Positions 1 to 5,143 of a DNA stretch of 6,740 bases are shown here, in pieces. Each line of letters begins with the position of its first letter. The stretch's first letter is position 1. The notes beneath the pieces were generated by a model. The model was not told the origin of the DNA. It was given only the letters and a program-made list of their open reading frames with translations, and made no database searches. Location of the stretch: NCBI GenBank assembly GCA_017610225.1, contig JAFCCM010000086.1, positions 1 through 6,740 of the forward strand, written 5' to 3'. Position numbers and translations under genes: made by a program. This stretch comes from Candidatus Aenigmatarchaeota archaeon. GTDB taxonomy: Archaea > Aenigmatarchaeota > Aenigmatarchaeia > CG10238-14.

Positions 1-1882
1 GATAACACATTTTAAATTCTACCTGCATTGATCCTTGGTTTGTTAAAATATTTTCTCCTGGTTTTGGTACTGGTAATCCACCATAGCATGTTTGTTGATT
101 TAAAGGTGTACTACATACCAAGTCACAATTGTCATTATCATCTGTTTCTGACATTTGTATCCAATCTCCTGACCATTGAGTTCCTGACCAGCCTCTAAAC
201 AACATTTGATCTTCTATGTCAATCTTGTTTGTTATTGGACATATTGATGCACCATTAGGGTCATAAAGATCTCTACCTGATAAGTACATCCACATATTGA
301 CACCACCTTCTGCCAAATTCTTGAGTACTAGGTGATTTGTTGAATGTACACAATCTCCTGGATTACCTGATTCAAATGCAATTGGTTCATGATTGTCTGT
401 ATCAACACTCAAACTTAGAGCTGGGTTGAAAAACCATGTCTCCATATGTGTTGCGTCTGTTGCTTGACTTGCTATGTTATATATTGTTATTTCAATATTC
501 TCGTCACCATACCAATCTGTAAAACCAGTTGGTGGTGTGTTATCAGCCGGTTGAACTGTCAACAAACAAGTAAAATATTTGTCTGTCAATGGATTAAATT
601 CACCCAAACCGTTGCAGTAACCAATTTCATCAAACAAAGCAAATAATGCGTCTATTACTTCACCAGTTATTTCATTATTTTCTGGGTTATTCCAACCACC
701 TGTAGGTAATTGTTGATCTATTAACCAACTTACTCCTGATTGTGCATTGGATACTTTTCCAACTTTCATCATTTCTGTAGTTGCATATGCTGTTGATTGA
801 ATATCCGCTACTGGATATGAGTCACTTTCTTGCCATAATCCATCTAAACTTTGGTAACTTGACAATTTTTCTTCTATTAATGTTGCTTTTCCTGGAAACA
901 TACCTGTTGCTGTAAATGAATCCAAAGATCCACTTAAACCAATTGTATAGTAATCCTCTGTTGGATCGTCTGGATTAAAAACTGGTGTTCCTGTATACAT
1001 TAAATTGTAAATTACTTGTGTCATATCTTCTGCATCCTGTCTATATCCTTGTCCTGGATAATATCTGTCCAAAGCTAAAGCACTTTTAACACATAAATCA
1101 AGATCCCATGGAATAATACCATTATCAAGTCCTTGACCTATTCTTGCATCTTTGATATACACTGCCAATGCTTGTGCTGAACTAAAAACTGTTATTTTAT
1201 CGTCATATCTTTGTTTTGCTAAATCTGCATATTTTGAGTCACCCATAACTTCTGATAATTCTACAAAGAACGTAAAGTCTGGACAACTATCTACACCTTT
1301 TGTTGATTCTATTGTTCCTGTGTAAGCTGATGGAGTATTCAATGCATAATCATATGCATTTTCCAGAGATGTCTCATAAGATAATTTTGGATTCAAAATG
1401 TATGCATCTAAAACCCCTTGAGCTGTTACACCAAGAGTATTCGTTGTGCTAGAACCTGAAGCCCACCAAGACCATCCGCCATCGCCATTCTGTGTCCCAA
1501 CTAATCTATCAGCGCCATCCATAATAGCATTATAGATTATAGTTGGATCTCCATTTCCATGTGTAGATGTTTCTGTACATAAGACTTCTGGACCTTCATC
1601 TACTCTCATTTTGACATATCCTATATCATCTGCTCCGTTTGGATCTCTGACCATCATGTCAAATCTGATTTGTTCTCCTGTAAAAGCATACATCCCTGTT
1701 CTATATCCACAGTCATTGATTCCATTTACTAAGACTTCTCTGTTGAAAACACAAACTCTAGGTCCCTGATCTCCTGGTTGTGCACCTATACCAACTGTTC
1801 CACCTACATCCTGAGAAATTACTGTAGCCATTGTTAACAAACTTACTATCATTAGTGAAATTACTAAATACTTAATTTTCAT
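1..1882 (-). CDS. Secreted surface protein with an inserted alpha/alpha-toroid-like domain (3' end missing)
   Basis: The frame runs from ATG at 1882 off the left edge, giving 627 residues without a stop. The start is fixed by SD GGGGGTG 7 nt upstream and by a signal peptide (residues 1-23, K-I-K then a long hydrophobic stretch, cleaved near SQD). Residues 42-102 and 437-627 match the 412-residue protein upstream: shared motifs include YRTG-Y-F-GEQ, DDIGYVK, VLC, WFFNP, AEGGVN-WM, CPITNKID-ED and LTNQG. Between them, residues about 105-425 are mostly helical and carry Gly/Trp motifs (NGDGGWSWW at 132-140, LDGLWQ at 346-351, PTGGWNN at 393-399), resembling the toroids of terpenoid cyclases and prenyltransferases. 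No DxDD cyclase motif or thioester motif is visible, so a binding or structural role is as likely as catalysis. From the paralogue, about 20 C-terminal residues are missing. The exported location is firm; the function is unknown. Confidence 0.9.
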   Translation of the reverse strand, partial: MKIKYLVISLMIVSLLTMATVISQDVGGTVGIGAQPGDQGPRVCVFNREVLVNGINDCGYRTGMYAFTGEQIRFDMMVRDPNGADDIGYVKMRVDEGPEVLCTETSTHGNGDPTIIYNAIMDGADRLVGTQNGDGGWSWWASGSSTTNTLGVTAQGVLDAYILNPKLSYETSLENAYDYALNTPSAYTGTIESTKGVDSCPDFTFFVELSEVMGDSKYADLAKQRYDDKITVFSSAQALAVYIKDARIGQGLDNGIIPWDLDLCVKSALALDRYYPGQGYRQDAEDMTQVIYNLMYTGTPVFNPDDPTEDYYTIGLSGSLDSFTATGMFPGKATLIEEKLSSYQSLDGLWQESDSYPVADIQSTAYATTEMMKVGKVSNAQSGVSWLIDQQLPTGGWNNPENNEITGEVIDALFALFDEIGYCNGLGEFNPLTDKYFTCLLTVQPADNTPPTGFTDWYGDENIEITIYNIASQATDATHMETWFFNPALSLSVDTDNHEPIAFESGNPGDCVHSTNHLVLKNLAEGGVNMWMYLSGRDLYDPNGASICPITNKIDIEDQMLFRGWSGTQWSGDWIQMSETDDNDNCDLVCSTPLNQQTCYGGLPVPKPGENILTNQGSMQVEFKMCY

Positions 1883-1889
1883 TTTTTTA

Positions 1890-1942
1890 CACCCCCGTAT
1901 ATATTTTATAGAACTAATTAGGGAAAAAAACTTATATTTTAG
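1890..1942 (-). promoter_or_regulatory. Promoter and SD of the toroid-containing gene
   Basis: On the minus strand there are two TATA-like stretches, CTAAAATATAAG (1931-1942) and CTATAAAATATATA (1898-1911), followed by CGGGGGTG (1890-1897), a strong archaeal SD 7 nt before the ATG. The outer TATA would place the start of transcription near 1910 and keep the SD in the leader. The inner one would start transcription close to the ATG and lose the SD. The G-rich SD stands out in very AT-rich DNA. Which box is used cannot be told from sequence. Confidence 0.55.
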
Positions 1943-1954
1943 GCTAATGTTACC

Positions 1955-2001
1955 CTCTAGTAGGTCTGATACTGAAAATAAAGGATTTTAATACTAGATA
2001 G
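1955..2001. repeat. Dispersed intergenic repeat, copy A
   Basis: This 47-bp segment matches copy B (4693-4739) at 34 of 47 positions by hand alignment without gaps. The best-conserved part, on the plus strand, is AAAGG(A/G)TTTTAATACT followed by ATAG. Weaker similarity continues about 28 bp to the right. The copy is bounded by a perfect 7-bp inverted repeat, TCTAGTA (1956-1962) and TACTAGA (1992-1998). It lies between the 71-residue gene's stop and the promoter of the toroid-containing gene. Confidence 0.55.
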
Positions 2002-2027
2002 AAAAAAATAGAAGGAAAAAGAGAAAA
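2002..2027 (-). terminator. U-tract terminator after the small secreted peptide gene
   Basis: Directly after the TGA stop, the minus strand reads as a run of T-tracts broken by single C, A or G bases, ending in seven consecutive T. This is typical of intrinsic termination in archaea, which does not need a hairpin. Overlap with the right flank of repeat copy A means part of this tract may also belong to that element. Confidence 0.5.
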
Positions 2028-2243
2028 TCACTCTTCAGAAACATCTTCTGGATCTATTACTACCGGCTCAGGTGGTGTATAACTTTCTAGATTACCATGA
2101 CCTGTTCCTCTCAACCATTCATCCGTATTTGCTTGGTGATATGTACTGACTCTACTCAACCCAACTCTCCATAATGGGCTTGCACTCACCATTGGTAAAA
2201 CAAACAGAGAAAATGCAAGCAAAACAACAAATAATTTGTTCAT
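2028..2243 (-). CDS. Small secreted peptide precursor
   Basis: This 71-residue ORF has a textbook signal peptide: M-N-K, a hydrophobic core LFVVLLAFSLFVLP, and likely cleavage after M-V-S-A (residue 21 or 22). The mature part would be about 50 residues, beginning SPLWRVGLSRV and ending in an acidic, Pro-rich tail (PPEPVVIDPEDVSEE). It has no cysteines or membrane segment, so it should be released or bound to another surface component. The start is well supported by SD AAGGAGGG at 2250-2257, 6 nt before the ATG, the best SD in the window. It sits between the two paralogous surface-protein genes, has its own promoter-like sequence, and ends in a U-tract. I do not recognise a characterised family. 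A signal molecule, a small matrix component or an antimicrobial peptide are all possible; none is shown. Confidence 0.82.
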   Translation of the reverse strand: MNKLFVVLLAFSLFVLPMVSASPLWRVGLSRVSTYHQANTDEWLRGTGHGNLESYTPPEPVVIDPEDVSEE

Positions 2244-2249
2244 TCAAAT

Positions 2250-2295
2250 CCCTCCTTAATTCTTTGTTAATATTATGTCAAAGCTATATTAAAAA
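2250..2295 (-). promoter_or_regulatory. Promoter and strong SD of the small secreted peptide gene
   Basis: TTTTTAATATAG (2284-2295, minus strand) is a plausible TATA box that would start transcription near 2264, leaving a short leader containing AAGGAGGG (2250-2257). The preceding gene stops at 2320 without a clear U-tract, so read-through transcription is also possible. An independent promoter plus the strongest SD suggests this peptide is made at a different level from its neighbours. Confidence 0.5.
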
Positions 2296-2319
2296 TTCTT
2301 ATATTGTATAGAAATCTAA

Positions 2320-3558
2320 TTAAATAGTCTTAGCCAAAACAAAAATACTTCCTTCAGAAAAAGATCCAACACAAGGAACAGGATATTGTAACTTAAATTC
2401 GACTTCTAGATTTCCTTGATTTGTTAACACATTCCCCCCAGGAGAATTCTTCGGGACTGGATTTGCATTATAACAAGAACTCAAATCACATGCTTTATTC
2501 TGATCCAATTCACTCATTTGTGTCCAATCTCCCATCACAGTTCCAGTCCAAGCTCTAAACCACATCCAATCTTCAACATCAATCTTGTTTGTGATTGGAC
2601 ATTTACTTTCAGTGTTAGGATCATAAAGATCTGAACCAGCCAAAAACATCCATAAGTTAACTCCACCTTCTGCGGTATTCTTGACTTTTAATCTATTCAA
2701 TGAATGAACTGTTCCTCCAGGATAACCATTTTCAAAATTTATTCCTTTATTATCACTTGTTGTAACATCCATACTCAATCCAGGATTAAAGAACCAATTC
2801 TCTTTGTGGTAGGAATCAAACGGGATAAAGTGACTATCCCAACCTCTTATCAATAATTCCTTCTCACCATAAGCATTCGGTTCTGCTGTGTACAAACATT
2901 CAAAAACTTTCCAAGTATCTCCTGACTCACCATTGAAAGAACATAAAACCTCATTCCTACCATTGACTAAAAGTTTAACAAACCCTATATCTTCCTTTCC
3001 CCTTGAGTTAGTTACTTTGACCTTGAAGTAAAATTGCTCGCCGGAAAAAATATACTGACCTGTCCTGTAATCATAAGTATTAACCCCATCCACCATCAAT
3101 TTTCTTTCTATTACCTCGATTTTAGCAGGAGGACGTTCATATTCACCATCCTTAACACCAAGAGTAAAAGTATAGTTTGACGGTGCTGTAGATGGATTTA
3201 CTGTAAGAATTAATTTTAATATTTTTTCAGAGTTTGGTAGAAGTTTATAATAACCATTACATTCAAAATAATCTGGTTTTAATTGAGAACAACCCATAAC
3301 CATTCCATCAAAAATAGCAGATAAACTAAACTCAGGACCAACTATCGGTAAAAAATCACTGACATTCCAAGAAATCTTGAATGGGATATCTTCACCCAGG
3401 TTGTTTCTTAACAAATATTCAGAACTATAAGTTCCTCCACCATACATTTGTTCTGGAAATGGGCTGATTGTTATTATGTCTACAAGGTTTTGAGACAAAA
3501 CTATAGGTAAAGTAATTAAAATTATTGGTAAAACTATTATTTTTCTGACTTTAATCAC
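2320..3558 (-). CDS. Secreted two-part surface protein, paralogue of the toroid-containing protein
   Basis: This 412-residue protein begins with a signal peptide (residues 1-22: IKVRK, then a hydrophobic run ending VLSQN). Residues 23-150 form a beta-rich domain with a probable short disulfide (Cys90, Cys100) and an NYTF ending, like Ig-type domains of archaeal surface proteins. Residues 151-412 are homologous to the scaffold of the toroid-containing protein, but without the insertion: 15 residues separate Cys206 from Cys221. Further cysteines at 320, 357, 362 and 396 suggest an oxidised extracellular fold. There is no C-terminal anchor, so attachment may be to another protein or to the surface layer. 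The start is GTG at 3558: an in-frame TAG lies immediately upstream and the first ATG is only at residue 38, beyond the signal peptide. It follows the 195-residue gene by 37 bp, all of it U-tract and start region. Function is unknown; a structural or adhesive role is inferred. Confidence 0.9.
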   Translation of the reverse strand: MIKVRKIIVLPIILITLPIVLSQNLVDIITISPFPEQMYGGGTYSSEYLLRNNLGEDIPFKISWNVSDFLPIVGPEFSLSAIFDGMVMGCSQLKPDYFECNGYYKLLPNSEKILKLILTVNPSTAPSNYTFTLGVKDGEYERPPAKIEVIERKLMVDGVNTYDYRTGQYIFSGEQFYFKVKVTNSRGKEDIGFVKLLVNGRNEVLCSFNGESGDTWKVFECLYTAEPNAYGEKELLIRGWDSHFIPFDSYHKENWFFNPGLSMDVTTSDNKGINFENGYPGGTVHSLNRLKVKNTAEGGVNLWMFLAGSDLYDPNTESKCPITNKIDVEDWMWFRAWTGTVMGDWTQMSELDQNKACDLSSCYNANPVPKNSPGGNVLTNQGNLEVEFKLQYPVPCVGSFSEGSIFVLAKTI

Positions 3559-3570
3559 CTATTTTTGGAA

Positions 3571-3595
3571 AATAAAAGAAAAAAAAGAAAAAAAT
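3571..3595 (-). terminator. U-tract between the 195- and 412-residue genes
   Basis: Right after the TAG stop of the 195-residue gene, the minus strand has two runs of eight T and a T4AT4 segment, a strong archaeal-type terminator. The next start codon follows within about 12 bp and no convincing TATA box separates the two genes. The simplest reading is partial termination, with reduced read-through into the downstream gene. Confidence 0.6.
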
Positions 3596-4183
3596 CTAAA
3601 CCGGAATTACTTGACTTGTGAATGTGTAATTTCCAACTGCATCTGTCTTGAATGTTACTATCATTTCATTTATGTCTACTTGATTTCCTGACCATGTTAT
3701 TGGTGTTGGACCATAACTAAATTGGACTGTAGTATCGTTAATTTCGGCACATAAACCAAAATCAATCAAATCGTAATATCCTGATACTGGATCCCATGTT
3801 GTGCCGCCGTCACTTGATGTCCTAACTTCAACAGATTCAAAATCATCACATGATATGGTTTCTCCTTCTGGAACTGTTACTATGTTTTCACCATTACCTG
3901 TCACTTCAAAATTTGCATTGTTTTTAGTTTTTACATATAATGTTACTGCTCCTCCTCCGAAGGTACTAAAGGAAATAGGATCTTTACCGTAAGTAATGCC
4001 ATCTTCTGAAATCCATTGTTCCATTGGTGATTCTACTGAAACAGTTGCCTTTACCATATTACTCAAGTAACCAACTAATGCCGCTGACCCAAGTCCACCT
4101 AACAAAACTAAAGCCAAAACTGTCGCTGGTACTGCTTTTCCTAGAATTGTCACTTTTTTTCCTAAAAGATTTTTTATTTTCAT
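3596..4183 (-). CDS. Exported TasA/camelysin-like fibre subunit candidate
   Basis: The 195 residues begin with a basic n-region (KIKNLLGKK, ILGK) and a hydrophobic segment (about 17-36), then GSAALVGYLSN-V-A-VSVESP. That layout, a signal sequence ending in small residues followed at once by Y-S/T and a beta strand, is seen in TasA/camelysin-type matrix proteins and archaeal bundling-pilus subunits, where the N-terminal strand can complete a neighbouring subunit. Residues 45-195 are beta-rich with two cysteines (112, 145) that may pair, and N-D-T/N-Y-T sequons. The start is supported by AGAGGT 6 nt upstream. The family is inferred from layout, not sequence identity; an unrelated Ig-like secreted protein is the alternative. 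Its place at the head of the cassette, before a U-tract, fits a highly expressed subunit. Confidence 0.88.
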   Translation of the reverse strand: MKIKNLLGKKVTILGKAVPATVLALVLLGGLGSAALVGYLSNMVKATVSVESPMEQWISEDGITYGKDPISFSTFGGGAVTLYVKTKNNANFEVTGNGENIVTVPEGETISCDDFESVEVRTSSDGGTTWDPVSGYYDLIDFGLCAEINDTTVQFSYGPTPITWSGNQVDINEMIVTFKTDAVGNYTFTSQVIPV

Positions 4184-4475
4184 TTTTAAACCTCTTTTAA
4201 CTTTGTAATAGTTATTTAAATGTAATTATTTAAAGAAAGAAGTTACTAGAAGTAGTATTTTAGTTAATATTAATGTTTAATATTGTTTCTTAGAAAAATA
4301 AGAGATTTTAGAGTTTTATGTAAGTATTATTAGTTACTCACAACAAATACAAACATCAGATAGAAAATTATTTACTAGACCTGTTCTTGATTGGAATGTT
4401 ATGGTTTGAATTGAGTTAGAAATGAGAAAGTATATTTTCTTCAGTTAGACAACACCACTAGATCTAAGTAAGAGA
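4184..4475. promoter_or_regulatory. 292-bp spacer with the promoter of the fibre-subunit candidate
   Basis: No ORF of credible length or RNA gene is visible here. On the minus strand AGAGGT (4190-4195) is the SD for the gene starting at 4183, and the paired TATA-like sequences CTTTAAATAATT and ATTTAAATAAC (4213-4235) lie 30-52 bp before that ATG. Three ACTAGA hexamers (4245-4250, 4374-4379, 4457-4462) are spread through the rest. The first abuts the TATA region, at a place suitable for an activator or repressor. The length of the spacer is generous for a genome that otherwise packs genes tightly. Confidence 0.5.
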
Positions 4476-4604
4476 TTATTTTTTAATCTCAACTTTCATA
4501 CCAGAATCAGCAGACAGATGTTGTATCAATATCTCAAGATCAATGGGGGTTCCACATTTTGGACACTTGACTTCCCAGAAATTATCAAATTGTTTTTCAT
4601 CCAT
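4476..4604 (-). CDS. 42-residue CxxC mini-protein
   Basis: ATG at 4604 opens a 42-residue frame ending in TAA at 4476. The product has one zinc-ribbon-type knuckle, VKCPKCGTPIDL, with Cys14 and Cys17, then a short amphipathic, possibly helical part and a basic end. With a single knuckle it would need to dimerise, or pair with another protein, to hold a zinc ion in four-cysteine geometry. AAGGT about 8 nt upstream is a fair SD, and TATAAT-like sequence at 4671-4676 could be its promoter. The motif and SD argue that this very short frame is a real gene. It has no signal peptide, so it acts in the cytoplasm, unlike the genes downstream. A regulatory role for the cassette is possible but unsupported by any DNA-binding motif. 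Confidence 0.7.
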   Translation of the reverse strand: MDEKQFDNFWEVKCPKCGTPIDLEILIQHLSADSGMKVEIKK

Positions 4605-4692
4605 TAATCTTACCTTTTTTTCAATTAAGGTTAATTTAGTTAGATGTGAACAAAAGGATTTGTATTTTCTATTATACAGAACAATAACTATC

Positions 4693-4739
4693 TTCTAGTG
4701 GTCTTTCTAGTAAAAAGAAAGGGTTTTAATACTTTATAG
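4693..4739. repeat. Dispersed intergenic repeat, copy B
   Basis: This is the partner of copy A (1955-2001), with 34 of 47 positions the same. The shared core AAAGGGTTTTAATACT resembles a purine-rich BRE plus TATA box on the plus strand, which would start transcription near 4753, upstream of the 92-residue gene. It also contains two TTCTAGT copies 12 bp apart (4693-4699, 4705-4711) and a small hairpin CTTTCT/AGAAAG. It lies in the divergent spacer between two small putative zinc-protein genes. Confidence 0.55.
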
Positions 4740-4780
4740 GAATTATATTCAAGGGAAATAGAAAATCTAAAATAATGGTC

Positions 4781-4812
4781 AAATTTTTAAGTCTGAATAT
4801 TATCTTCCTATT
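4781..4812 (+). promoter_or_regulatory. Leaderless-type promoter of the 92-residue gene
   Basis: AAATTTTTAAG (4781-4791) is centred about 26 bp before the ATG at 4813, the spacing expected when transcription starts at the start codon. There is no SD-like sequence in front of this ATG, which fits a leaderless mRNA. A competing upstream start from repeat copy B would give a leader of about 60 nt containing a 13-codon ORF. Confidence 0.5.
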
Positions 4813-5091
4813 ATGAGTGTTGTTATAGGTTTGAAATACAGGCAAACAAGAGCTATGCTAAGAGAGAAAATTAGAAAAGGGAACATCACTATCAAAGAAG
4901 AAACAGAAAAGAACCTTACATGTTATTTCTGTGGAAGACCTATAAATGGAAGGAAACTCGTATTAGAAATTCAGTCTCAAATAAATGGTAATCCAATAAT
5001 AACAAAATACTCTGTAGATGAACAATGTTATCATGATGCTCAGCGATATGTATATGATAGTTGGGGAAGAATGATGTTCTCTTTAAGTTAG
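4813..5091 (+). CDS. 92-residue putative treble-clef/zinc-binding protein
   Basis: This is the only plus-strand gene. Residues 7-32 are basic and probably helical (KYRQTRAMLREKIRKG). Cys37-x-x-Cys40 (CYFCGRPI) forms a knuckle, a beta hairpin follows (KLVLEIQ, then IITKYSVD), and Cys72-x-His74 starts a short helix. CxxC, hairpin, then C/H at a helix is the order of ligands in treble-clef zinc proteins. It has no signal peptide or membrane segment, so it is cytoplasmic. No family name or target can be given. It is transcribed divergently from the 42-residue CxxC protein and convergently with the stalk-protein gene, 52 bp away. Codon use looks the same as its neighbours. Confidence 0.8.
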   Translation: MSVVIGLKYRQTRAMLREKIRKGNITIKEETEKNLTCYFCGRPINGRKLVLEIQSQINGNPIITKYSVDEQCYHDAQRYVYDSWGRMMFSLS

Positions 5092-5143
5092 ATAATTATC
5101 TTAAAACTGATATCAATTTTTAAAAAAAATCATTCAATCTAGA
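5092..5143. terminator. Convergent intergenic terminator region
   Basis: The two stop codons face each other across 52 bp. The minus strand has eight consecutive T at 5122-5129 after the stalk-protein stop, and the plus strand has a T5 run at 5117-5121 after the 92-residue gene. Together they can end transcription from both sides. No GC-rich hairpin is seen. Confidence 0.5.

Noticed and set aside
133..400. Catalytic terpenoid cyclase or prenyltransferase
   Set aside because: The Gly/Trp motifs suggest the fold, but no DxDD motif, QW-repeat series or zinc ligand set is visible. The protein is also secreted, so an enzyme name is not justified. Positions here are residue numbers of the toroid-containing protein.
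446..646. 66-residue plus-strand ORF rich in Cys and Ile
   Set aside because: It lies wholly antisense to the toroid-containing gene, has no SD or promoter, and its composition is what reverse-strand reading of that gene produces.
3801..3992. 63-residue plus-strand ORF
   Set aside because: Antisense to the 195-residue gene, with no initiation signals and no recognisable motif.
4395..4430. GGTTTGAATTGAG resembling a tRNA T-loop
   Set aside because: No matching acceptor stem, anticodon arm or D-arm can be paired around it.
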